DNA from: Clostridia bacterium
Lineage (GTDB): Bacteria > Bacillota > Clostridia > Christensenellales > Aristaeellaceae
Direction: 5' to 3'
NCBI GenBank assembly: GCA_016297535.1
Contig: JAEDGL010000160.1
Span: 1 to 5,404 of the forward strand
Length of the DNA: 5,404 nucleotides
Made by a program: the position numbers and the translations under genes. The notes below the pieces were generated by a model that did not search any database, had not been told where the DNA came from, and saw nothing but the letters and a program-made list of their open reading frames with translations. Below, in pieces: positions 1 through 5,401 of this stretch. Every line of letters begins with the position of its first letter. The stretch's first letter is position 1.

Positions 1-68
1 AGTAGGCAAATGGTGCATTCCCGGCGGAAAAGATCGCCGCTGGCGAGCTTTTTCGCCGCTCTGTGCCG
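1..68 (+). repeat. Left copy of a dispersed inverted repeat with internal hairpin
   Basis: This stretch matches the reverse complement of 5303-5371 over its whole length, with three substitutions and one single-base gap in 69 columns. Inside it, 22-38 pairs with 42-58 around a 3-nt loop (39-41), giving a 17-bp stem with one mismatch (A33/G47) and one G-T pair. It begins 19 bp beyond the stop codon of the last leftward gene, so the operon transcript would run through the hairpin. No run of T follows the stem in the leftward direction, so it is not a textbook intrinsic terminator, although it could still stabilise or define the 3' end. The copy probably extends left of the window, because the right-hand copy continues past the matching end. 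The family of the repeat is not recognised. Confidence 0.85.
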
Positions 69-87
69 GGGCGCAGGCCCGGTTTTC

Positions 88-1008
88 CTATTGCAGAAAG
101 CCGTTTACAATCTGCTCCTCGGCCTCTTCTTCGGTTAATCCCAGCGTCATCAGCTTGATCAGCTGCTCCCCGGCGATTTTGCCGATGGCGGCCTCGTGGA
201 TCAGGCTGGCGTCGATGCAGGTGGCGGACAGCTGGGGACTTGCGATGACCGAGGCGGAATCCATCAGGATGGAATCGCACTCGGTATGCCCGGTGCAGGG
301 CGCGTTGCCGTTGAGCACGGATACAAATTTCTGCCGGCTCTGATCGCGGGCAACGGTGCGGCTGACGATATCGCAATGGCTGTCCGCGCCGTTGAGGTCG
401 GCGGTCAGATCGCTTACGGCGCGCTGGGTGCCGGTGGTCATCACCTTTTCGTGCACAATCAGGGTGGCGCCCGCATCCAGCGTGGCGCTGGTTTTGCGCA
501 CGGTATCATCCACCCCGGCGATCTGGGTGTTTTCCATTTCCATGTACGCGCCCTCGGAAAGGTGCACGATCGTGGTGGGGTTCATCAGCCGCCTGCCGCG
601 GCCCTCGCCCTCGCCGTAGTGGCGTTCGATGTAGCGCACTTTGGCGTTTTTGCCCACATGAAAGCTGTGCACGCCGTTGTGCACGCTGTCGTTATCGCCG
701 CAGTTGTGGATGCCGCAGCCCGCCATGATGGTAACGTCGCAGCCCTCGCCGATCACAAAATCGTTGTACACGCATTCCTTTACGCCGGATTCGCTGATCA
801 CCACGGGGATGTGGATGGTCTCGCGGGTGCCGGGCTTGATGAGAATGTTGATGCCGGGCTGATCCGACTTGGGCAGAATCTGCACATTGGGGCTGGAGGA
901 GCGGGCGGCGGTCTGGCCGTTGAGGCGCACGTTGAACGCGCCGGCGGCGGGCAGCTCGTCCAGGCCGGCCACCTCATGCAGCAGGTTCATCACAACAGCG
1001 TCAAGCAT
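88..1008 (-). CDS. smsB: SufB/SufD-family Fe-S cluster scaffold, short SmsB type
   Basis: A 306-residue member of the SufB/SufD family, the scaffold on which Fe-S clusters are built in the cytoplasm together with a SufC-type ATPase. It is much shorter than classical SufB (about 490 residues) or SufD (about 420) and matches the single-scaffold form of the two-gene SUF-like minimal system. The middle is the repetitive, glycine- and valine-rich beta-helix core. The C-terminus is diagnostic: G240-H-T-E-C244-D, where C244 aligns by motif with the essential SufB Cys405, then H271-E-A-A-I-G-K-I, matching the conserved SufB/SufD histidine region, then an EEEAEE helix and a final NGF. C79, C90, C98 and C103 form an added cysteine cluster. 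The start at 1008 has a strong GGAGGTG ribosome site lying within the end of smsC, with which it overlaps by 8 bp, so the two are translationally coupled. An internal ATG at 990 is less likely. Family assignment is firm; the exact subfamily is inferred. Confidence 0.9.
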   Translation of the reverse strand: MLDAVVMNLLHEVAGLDELPAAGAFNVRLNGQTAARSSSPNVQILPKSDQPGINILIKPGTRETIHIPVVISESGVKECVYNDFVIGEGCDVTIMAGCGIHNCGDNDSVHNGVHSFHVGKNAKVRYIERHYGEGEGRGRRLMNPTTIVHLSEGAYMEMENTQIAGVDDTVRKTSATLDAGATLIVHEKVMTTGTQRAVSDLTADLNGADSHCDIVSRTVARDQSRQKFVSVLNGNAPCTGHTECDSILMDSASVIASPQLSATCIDASLIHEAAIGKIAGEQLIKLMTLGLTEEEAEEQIVNGFLQ

Positions 1009-1738
1009 GCGCGTTCACCTCCAGCTTTTCGGTCAGCACCCGGCAGGCGGTATCATCCACCGTGCTCAGCAGCCCGGGCAGAATCTCCTCGCGCGTTCCA
1101 AAGCGTTCCACGCGCCCGTCGCGCAGATAGGCGATATGATCGGCAATGTTGAGAATGCGCTCCTGATGGCTGATGATCAGGATGCAGCCGTTGGTTTTTT
1201 CGCGCATGTTTTCAAAAACGCGGATCAGGCTTTGAAAGCTCCACAGGTCGATGCCGGCCTCCGGCTCGTCAAAGAGGGTCAGCTTTGTGCCCCGCGCCAG
1301 CGCCATGGCGATTTCGATGCGCTTCATCTCGCCGCCGGAAAGGCTGTCGTTAAGCTCGCGGTCCAGATAATCGCGCGCGCACAGGCCCACCTCGCTGAGC
1401 ACACGGCAGGCCATGCCCATATCGTGCGTGCGTCCCGTGGCGATATCCAGCAGATCCTTCACGCGCAGGCCCTTGAAGCGCACCGGCTGCTGAAAGGCAT
1501 AGCTGATGCCGTGGTTGGCGCGCTGGGTAATGCCAAGCCCGGTGATGTCCTCGCCATCCAGCAGAATGCGGCCGCCGGTGGGCGCAATGATGCCCGCAAT
1601 CAGCCGGGCAAGCGTGGATTTGCCGCCGCCGTTGGGGCCGGTCAGGGCGATGACATGCCCCTCCAGCGCAAGGCTTACATCGCGCAGAATCTCCTTGCCG
1701 TCCTCGGCCTCGTAAGATACATGTTGCAGTTCAAGCAT
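1001..1738 (-). CDS. smsC: SufC-like ABC ATPase of the minimal Fe-S assembly system (SmsC)
   Basis: A soluble 245-residue ABC ATPase with no membrane segment, which powers conformational change of the SufB/D-type scaffold during Fe-S cluster assembly. Visible motifs: Walker A GPNGGGKST at 34-42, Q-loop Q83-Q84 in an FQQPVRFKG segment, ABC signature LSGGE at 133-137, Walker B LTLFDEPE at 153-160 with catalytic E158, D-loop AGID, and switch histidine H191. The DEPEAGIDLWSF segment and LSGGEMKRIEIA differ from classical SufC wording and fit the shorter minimal-system type. An upstream in-frame ATG at 1780 would add 14 residues but has no good ribosome site and lies in the loop of a hairpin. The ATG at 1738 has AGGGAG seven bases upstream and gives the usual SufC-like beginning MLEL, so it is preferred. 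It precedes smsB with an 8-bp overlap. No cysteine desulfurase or SufU is in the window. Confidence 0.92.
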   Translation of the reverse strand: MLELQHVSYEAEDGKEILRDVSLALEGHVIALTGPNGGGKSTLARLIAGIIAPTGGRILLDGEDITGLGITQRANHGISYAFQQPVRFKGLRVKDLLDIATGRTHDMGMACRVLSEVGLCARDYLDRELNDSLSGGEMKRIEIAMALARGTKLTLFDEPEAGIDLWSFQSLIRVFENMREKTNGCILIISHQERILNIADHIAYLRDGRVERFGTREEILPGLLSTVDDTACRVLTEKLEVNAHA

Positions 1739-1745
1739 TGGTTTT

Positions 1746-1751
1746 CTCCCT
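1746..1751 (-). promoter_or_regulatory. Ribosome binding site deciding the smsC start
   Basis: On the minus strand this reads AGGGAG, seven bases before the ATG at 1738. It supports that ATG over the in-frame ATG at 1780, which is preceded only by GGGGCGG directly against the start codon. Confidence 0.7.
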
Positions 1752-1760
1752 GTTTCTTGC

Positions 1761-1790
1761 GTAAAAGCGCCGGGGTTCATCCGCCCCGGC
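1761..1790 (-). terminator. Terminator-like hairpin between the carboxypeptidase gene and smsC
   Basis: On the minus strand GCCGGGG (1790-1784) pairs perfectly with CCCCGGC (1775-1769) around an 8-nt loop, and the stem is followed by GCTTTTAC. The first stem base is the last base of the upstream TAG stop. The seven-pair, all-GC stem is stable, but the T run is only four long, so partial termination (attenuation) or an mRNA processing or stability role is more likely than a full stop. No convincing promoter is visible between it and smsC, so smsCB probably depends on read-through or on a promoter inside the upstream gene. Confidence 0.55.
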
Positions 1791-3064
1791 TACACATCGC
1801 CCAGATATTCCTCCAGGCACAGATTCCGGTCGCGCATATCAAGGCTGTGGGGCAGCCCCACATAGCGGATGTGCCAGCATTCGGCCAGATAGCCGGTGAT
1901 GGCCTCCTTGTCCTCCTGATAGCGGATGATGAAGCCGTATTCCCAGCAGTGCCTGTGCAGCCAGACCTGCTCCGGCGTGCCCTTGAAAACGGAGCCCGGG
2001 GAGGTTACATCAAACGCCAGGCCGGTATGGTGCTCGCTGGTGCCGGGATCGGCCACGGTCTGGCGGGTGGCGGATACGGCGTTGGCCTGGCTGAAGCCCT
2101 GGTTGCGGTACTCCTGCACCTGCCTGTCAAAAAGCTGCTGCTGGTACTGATAGCTGCGGTAGCCCGCGCTGATCTGCCAGTTGGTAACGCCCTGGGCGTT
2201 GGCGGCGGCAAGCATTTCCACCAGGGCGTTTACCGCGGTGCGGTCGCCCTGGATATCGCTGCCCTTGATTTTGGCCACCGTGGAGGGAACCACATTGGCC
2301 AGCTTTACCAGATCGCGCGGCCAGTCGTTTTCCCCGATCGGATGCGCGCGGCTGACCAGAATGGGCAGGCTGTCCGGATCGGGCGTGGGGGTAAGGGTGA
2401 TCTGGCGGGCGTTTTCGCTGTAGAGCGCGGAAAAGGTCATTTTGGCGGCAATGCCATCCACATCCAGCCCGTTCTGGCGCTGGAAAAGGCGCACGGCTTC
2501 CTCCGTGCCGCCGCCAAAATCGCCGTCAATGGCGCCGTTGTAGTAGCCCAGCGCCTTGAGCGCCTCCTGCATGCGGCGCACATCCTCGCCGCGGTCGCCC
2601 TTTTTGAGCAGCGCGGCCGCTGTGGGCGTGGGGGTGGCCGTGGGCTGGCAGGGCTGCGCGGAGGAGGAATACAGCCGGGTGCGGGTGGTATCGCCCGCAA
2701 TGCCGTCCGCATCCAGCCCGTGCTGGGCCTGAAACAGAACGACCGCATCCCGCGTGCCGGGGCCAAACTGGCCATCCACTTCGCCATGGTAATAGCCCAG
2801 CTCCTGCAGGCGCTGCTGCAGCCGGCGCACCTCGTCGTTTTTGGCACCCAGCTTAAGCAGCAGCGGCGTGGGGGTGGGCGTGTTGTTGGGATCGGGGGTA
2901 ACCTGGAGCATGCTGCGCACATCCGCCGTGGGGGTGGGCGTGGCGGAAAGCTCCACGGCCAGCCGCTGCTTTGCCGCCATGGTATCAGGCGCAATCAGCG
3001 CAATGGCGATTGCCCCCGCCACAAGCAGCAAGCACAGCACAAGCGTTACAGGCCTGATTTTCAT
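1790..3064 (-). CDS. Exported zinc D,D-carboxypeptidase (M15B/VanY type) with two peptidoglycan-binding domains
   Basis: A 424-residue wall enzyme expected to remove the terminal D-Ala from peptidoglycan stem peptides outside the membrane. A hydrophobic segment at about 6-25 after a Lys/Arg start is a signal peptide or membrane anchor (possible cleavage near A30). Two PG_binding_1 domains follow at about 71-133 and 154-216, roughly 56% identical by eye. They are joined and flanked by Thr-Pro linkers (42-46, 62-67, 143-148, 225-228). The C-terminal catalytic domain (about 235-415) shows the M15 motifs: GYRS at 301-304, S343-x-H345-xx-G348-x-A350-x-D352, and E395-C-W-H398. H345, D352 and H398 would bind zinc and E395 would be the catalytic base. 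All key residues are present. The ATG at 3064 has GAGG eight bases upstream, overlapping the previous gene's stop, with a 10-bp gap. It could act as a tailoring enzyme or a VanY-like enzyme; no vanA/H/X or VanRS-type genes are here, so a resistance role is not supported. Confidence 0.92.
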   Translation of the reverse strand: MKIRPVTLVLCLLLVAGAIAIALIAPDTMAAKQRLAVELSATPTPTADVRSMLQVTPDPNNTPTPTPLLLKLGAKNDEVRRLQQRLQELGYYHGEVDGQFGPGTRDAVVLFQAQHGLDADGIAGDTTRTRLYSSSAQPCQPTATPTPTAAALLKKGDRGEDVRRMQEALKALGYYNGAIDGDFGGGTEEAVRLFQRQNGLDVDGIAAKMTFSALYSENARQITLTPTPDPDSLPILVSRAHPIGENDWPRDLVKLANVVPSTVAKIKGSDIQGDRTAVNALVEMLAAANAQGVTNWQISAGYRSYQYQQQLFDRQVQEYRNQGFSQANAVSATRQTVADPGTSEHHTGLAFDVTSPGSVFKGTPEQVWLHRHCWEYGFIIRYQEDKEAITGYLAECWHIRYVGLPHSLDMRDRNLCLEEYLGDV

Positions 3065-3074
3065 ACCCCTGCCC

Positions 3075-3989
3075 TCAGGGCCACAGAGGCGTGGGATAGA
3101 AGCCTTCGCCGGTCATGCGCGCAAGGGCGTCCACCACCCCGGCGCGATCGTTGCGGTAGGTAACGCCGTACCATTTATCGTGCGTGGTGTACACGCGCGC
3201 GGTGGCGGTGCCTGCGGCAAGCTGGTCATCCACCACGCTGGGCAGGAAGTATTCCGCCTTGAGCGGGTTGGCGGGCACCCGCTCCTTCAGGAACACGGGG
3301 AAGCCCTCCCGCAGGCGCTGCATGAAGGCGGCGGGGAAGGCCCACATGTTCATGCTGACCACCGTTTCGGGGGAAAGGTGCTCATAATGCTGGCCATCCT
3401 CGGTAAACAGGGGCCCGTCCACGGTGGAGATGATGTGGGTGCGCTCCTTGAGATCGCACAGGCAGCTGTTTTCATCCAGCATGCACACGCCGCGCGCCAC
3501 GCTGCCGGTTTCGCTGAGGGTGTTTTTGAGCAGGTAGCCCACCATGCACACGTCCCCGCCGCCCTTGAGATGGGCAAGGTGGTCGTAGCACAGCCGGAAG
3601 GCCTCGCGGCCGTAGTAGTCATCGGCGTTGATGGCGCAGAAGGGTGCGCCGTCCACCGCCTCCAGAGCGCTGAGCACGGCATGGCCGGTACCCCAGGGCT
3701 TTACGCGGCCCTCGGGGATTGAAAAGCCCTCCGGGATATCCTGCAGCGACTGGAACGCATAATCCACCTGCAGATAGCGGCTGACGCGGTCGCCCAGCAC
3801 CTCGCGGAAATCCTTCTCGTTTTCCTTTTTGATAATGATCACCGCGCGCTCAAACCCGGCGTGCTTGGCGTCAAACAGGGAGTAATCCAGAATCAGCTCC
3901 CCGGCGGGGCCCACGGGATCCATCTGCTTCAGGCCGCCGTAACGGCTGCCCATGCCGGCTGCCATAATGACCAGTACAGGTTTTTTCAT
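3075..3989 (-). CDS. Sugar-phosphate nucleotidyltransferase, partner of the adjacent kinase
   Basis: A 304-residue cytoplasmic NTP-transferase-fold enzyme that should join a sugar 1-phosphate to an NTP, giving a nucleotide sugar and pyrophosphate. The N-terminal nucleotide-binding loop is AAGMGSRYGGLKQ at 10-22, a variant of the usual GxGTR...KP signature in which Gln follows Lys. PWGTGHA at 98-104 is the base or sugar-contacting segment, and N121-A-D-D-Y-Y carries the metal-binding aspartate (D123 or D124). A late KWYGVTY at 272-278 is also typical of this uncharacterised subgroup. The start ATG at 3989 overlaps the kinase stop as ATGA and is preceded by AAAGGA at good spacing, so translation of the two is coupled. 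That coupling suggests the kinase product is its substrate, perhaps GlcNAc-1-P, GalNAc-1-P or MurNAc-1-P with UTP. Sugar and nucleotide are inferred from context, not read from residues. Confidence 0.88.
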   Translation of the reverse strand: MKKPVLVIMAAGMGSRYGGLKQMDPVGPAGELILDYSLFDAKHAGFERAVIIIKKENEKDFREVLGDRVSRYLQVDYAFQSLQDIPEGFSIPEGRVKPWGTGHAVLSALEAVDGAPFCAINADDYYGREAFRLCYDHLAHLKGGGDVCMVGYLLKNTLSETGSVARGVCMLDENSCLCDLKERTHIISTVDGPLFTEDGQHYEHLSPETVVSMNMWAFPAAFMQRLREGFPVFLKERVPANPLKAEYFLPSVVDDQLAAGTATARVYTTHDKWYGVTYRNDRAGVVDALARMTGEGFYPTPLWP

Positions 3990-5101
3990 GCGTTTTTTCC
4001 TTTCTGCGCAAGCTCGCGCACACAGGCAAGCATTTCGTCCCAGTGCTGGTTCATCTCGGACAAAAGCTTGAACTGGGTGCGGGCGCGCACCAGATTATGC
4101 TCGGGATAGGCGGTTTTGAAGTACACGTCGCCGTTGAGATAATCGCCCAGAAAGCGGATGCCGTTTTCCAGCGTCATCATTTTGGCGCCCACCGCCAGCG
4201 AATCCACCTCGTTGGGCGACAGGGCCGAAGCCACCTCGCTGAGATAGCCCCTTGCGTAGGCGCGGTAGAGGTTCATATCGAAATGCACCCGGGAAAGATC
4301 CTGCTCATCCTCCGCGGCGGTGGAGGCGCCAAAGCGGATGGCGTCGCCAAAGTCGTAGGCGCACAGGCCGGGCATGACGGTATCCAGATCAATCACGCAC
4401 ACGGCGCGGCCCGTGGCGTTGTCGATCAGCACGTTGTTCAGCTTGGTATCGTTGTGCGTAACGCGCAGGGGCAGCGCTCCGCTTTGCAGCTGATCCATCA
4501 GCGTGCTGCCGAAGGCCTCGTAGCTCAGGGCCAGATCAATCAGCTCGCGCACGCCCTGCGCGCGCCCGGCGGCGTCGTTTTCCACCGCGGCGCGAAAATC
4601 GCCAAAGCGCTTGGGCGTATCGTGAAAGCGGGCGATGGTCTCGTGCAGGGTGGATGCGTCAAAATCATCCAGCATGGACATGAACCGCCCGAACGCGCGG
4701 CCGGATTCGCAAAAGATTTCGGGGCTTTCCACCTGATCATAGGTTACGCTGCCGCCCACAAACACATAGGCGCGCCAGTAATCGCCGTTGGAATCGATGG
4801 TGCAAAGCTCACCCGCGGTGTTTTTGAGCATGCGCAGCGTCTCGCGCTCCGGGTCGCCCCCCGCGGCGCGGATGCGCTTGCGCAGGTGGTGGGTAACGCG
4901 CTGAATGTTATCCATCACGGCGTGAGGATCGGGAAACACGTTTTGGTTAATGCGCTGCAGCACAAACTGCGAGCCGTCCCCGCAGCTTAGCAGATAGGTA
5001 TCGTTGATGTGTCCGCCGCCGAAGGCCACGGGGCTGCCGACCGTACCATGAGGGGCATATGCCTGGGCCAGCGCGCGGATTTCTTCAACCGTCAGTTTCA
5101 T
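3986..5101 (-). CDS. Anomeric N-acetylhexosamine-type kinase (APH/NahK-like fold)
   Basis: A 371-residue cytoplasmic phosphotransferase of the APH/choline-kinase fold, most like N-acetylhexosamine 1-kinases, which phosphorylate free GlcNAc or GalNAc at C1. A glycine-rich loop GGGHINDT (28-35) replaces the P-loop. The catalytic loop is H216-N-D218-T-K-L-N-N223 with D218 as the base, and the metal-binding segment is I-D238-L-D240-T, followed by YDFGDAIRFG at 249-258. Length fits NahK (about 360). An upstream in-frame ATG at 5194 would add 31 residues but lies inside the promoter, so it is rejected; the ATG at 5101 has GGAG eight bases upstream. It is the first gene of the operon and is coupled by a 4-bp overlap to a nucleotidyltransferase. 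This is the same kinase-plus-transferase logic as NahK with its uridylyltransferase in amino-sugar salvage, or AmgK-MurU in wall recycling. Other sugars (MurNAc, mannosamine) or a homoserine-kinase-like activity cannot be excluded. Confidence 0.87.
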   Translation of the reverse strand: MKLTVEEIRALAQAYAPHGTVGSPVAFGGGHINDTYLLSCGDGSQFVLQRINQNVFPDPHAVMDNIQRVTHHLRKRIRAAGGDPERETLRMLKNTAGELCTIDSNGDYWRAYVFVGGSVTYDQVESPEIFCESGRAFGRFMSMLDDFDASTLHETIARFHDTPKRFGDFRAAVENDAAGRAQGVRELIDLALSYEAFGSTLMDQLQSGALPLRVTHNDTKLNNVLIDNATGRAVCVIDLDTVMPGLCAYDFGDAIRFGASTAAEDEQDLSRVHFDMNLYRAYARGYLSEVASALSPNEVDSLAVGAKMMTLENGIRFLGDYLNGDVYFKTAYPEHNLVRARTQFKLLSEMNQHWDEMLACVRELAQKGKNA

Positions 5102-5109
5102 GAAAACAA

Positions 5110-5113
5110 CTCC
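5110..5113 (-). promoter_or_regulatory. Ribosome binding site fixing the kinase start
   Basis: GGAG on the minus strand, eight bases before the ATG at 5101. Together with the promoter at 5168-5196 it rules out the longer reading from 5194. Confidence 0.7.
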
Positions 5114-5167
5114 AGCATTTCGTCGTTCACACAGATGGTGCGCGGCGGCCTTATGCCGTCGGCTTGC

Positions 5168-5196
5168 ATTATAACATGAAAGCGGGAAAACCACAA
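5168..5196 (-). promoter_or_regulatory. Promoter of the leftward five-gene operon
   Basis: On the minus strand a perfect TATAAT -10 (5173-5168) is preceded by TGT, giving an extended -10 (TGnTATAAT). TTGTGG at 5196-5191 is a moderate -35 (three of six matches) at exactly 17 bp. Transcription should begin near 5161, leaving a leader of about 60 nt before the kinase ATG. It is the best promoter seen for the leftward genes and stands out against the GC-rich surroundings. Confidence 0.8.
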
Positions 5197-5207
5197 GGGC
5201 AATGCCC
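5197..5207. promoter_or_regulatory. Small palindrome abutting the -35, possible operator
   Basis: GGGCA-A-TGCCC is a perfect 5+1+5 palindrome ending directly against the -35 hexamer of the leftward promoter. Position and symmetry would suit a dimeric regulator, but no regulator gene is present and short palindromes arise by chance in GC-rich DNA. Confidence 0.25.
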
Positions 5208-5219
5208 GGCGCGTTTTGC

Positions 5220-5249
5220 TTGACTGAAAGGGCTTTTTCGGCGTATCAT
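5220..5249 (+). promoter_or_regulatory. Divergent rightward promoter candidate
   Basis: TTGACT (5220-5225) and TATCAT (5244-5249) each match the consensus at five of six positions with an 18-bp spacer. It points right, away from the operon, with a start expected near 5256. The transcript would begin with the GC palindrome at 5262-5276 and cross the repeat at 5303-5371. No rightward gene begins inside the window, so it would serve a gene beyond the edge or a short RNA that includes the repeat. Confidence 0.5.
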
Positions 5250-5261
5250 AGAGCATGAGCA

Positions 5262-5276
5262 GGCGCGCAGCGCGCC
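5262..5276. repeat. GC palindrome (7+1+7)
   Basis: GGCGCGC-A-GCGCGCC is a perfect palindrome with a single central base. It is just downstream of the predicted start of the rightward promoter and before the right-hand repeat. It may be part of a longer version of the repeat element, but the left copy shows no clear equivalent. Confidence 0.4.
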
Positions 5277-5302
5277 CCTGCGGCCCACCCCGGTGGACGG
5301 GG

Positions 5303-5371
5303 CGGCACAGAGCGTCGAAAAAGCTCGCCAGAGGCGATCTTTTCCGCCGGGGGATGCACCATTTGCCTACT
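5303..5371 (-). repeat. Right copy of the dispersed inverted repeat
   Basis: The reverse complement of this stretch aligns with 1-68 with three substitutions and one gap. An internal hairpin pairs 5313-5329 with 5333-5349 around a 3-nt loop, though with three mismatched positions it is less perfect than the left copy. The two copies face each other in opposite orientation and bracket all five genes. Sequence on the operon side of the repeat (5281-5302 against 69 onward) is no longer clearly similar, so the inner boundary of the match is close to 68/5303. Confidence 0.85.
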
Positions 5372-5401
5372 CGCCTACGGCTCGCCGGGCGGCAAATGGT
5401 G
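5357..5401. repeat. Perfect 11-bp inverted repeat at the outer end of the right copy
   Basis: CACCATTTGCC (5357-5367) is the exact reverse complement of GGCAAATGGTG (5391-5401), with 23 bp between. The first arm lies inside the 68-bp repeat, and the same word occurs at 5-15 in the left copy. The full repeat therefore probably has a second hairpin at its outer end, cut off by the window edge on the left side. Alternatively, 5391 onward begins another copy. Confidence 0.7.

Noticed and set aside
66..86. Rightward terminator: GC hairpin followed by TTTT
   Set aside because: The stem is only 4-5 bp and no rightward gene precedes it in the window, so there is too little support.
196..1152. A 318-codon plus-strand frame opposite smsB
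   Set aside because: Antisense to a clear SufB/D-family gene and made of Ala/Gly/Val/His-rich sequence with no motif.
1739..1780. N-terminal extension of smsC to an ATG at 1780
   Set aside because: The start lies in a hairpin loop with poor ribosome-site spacing; the ATG at 1738 has a proper AGGGAG and a family-typical start.
1790..3064. Vancomycin-resistance role for the VanY-type enzyme
   Set aside because: No vanA/H/X or VanRS-type genes are nearby, and M15B carboxypeptidases with peptidoglycan-binding domains are common housekeeping wall enzymes.
869..3163. A 764-codon open frame on the plus strand
   Set aside because: It lies antisense to four well-supported genes, has low-complexity Ala/Gly/His/Gln-rich composition and no recognisable domain. 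It is a shadow of GC-rich codon use.
4043..4990. A 315-codon plus-strand frame opposite the kinase
   Set aside because: Antisense to a gene with intact catalytic motifs; composition is typical of a shadow frame.
5102..5194. N-terminal extension of the kinase to an ATG at 5194
   Set aside because: The extension would cover the -10 and part of the -35, lacks a ribosome site, and has no family-like sequence.
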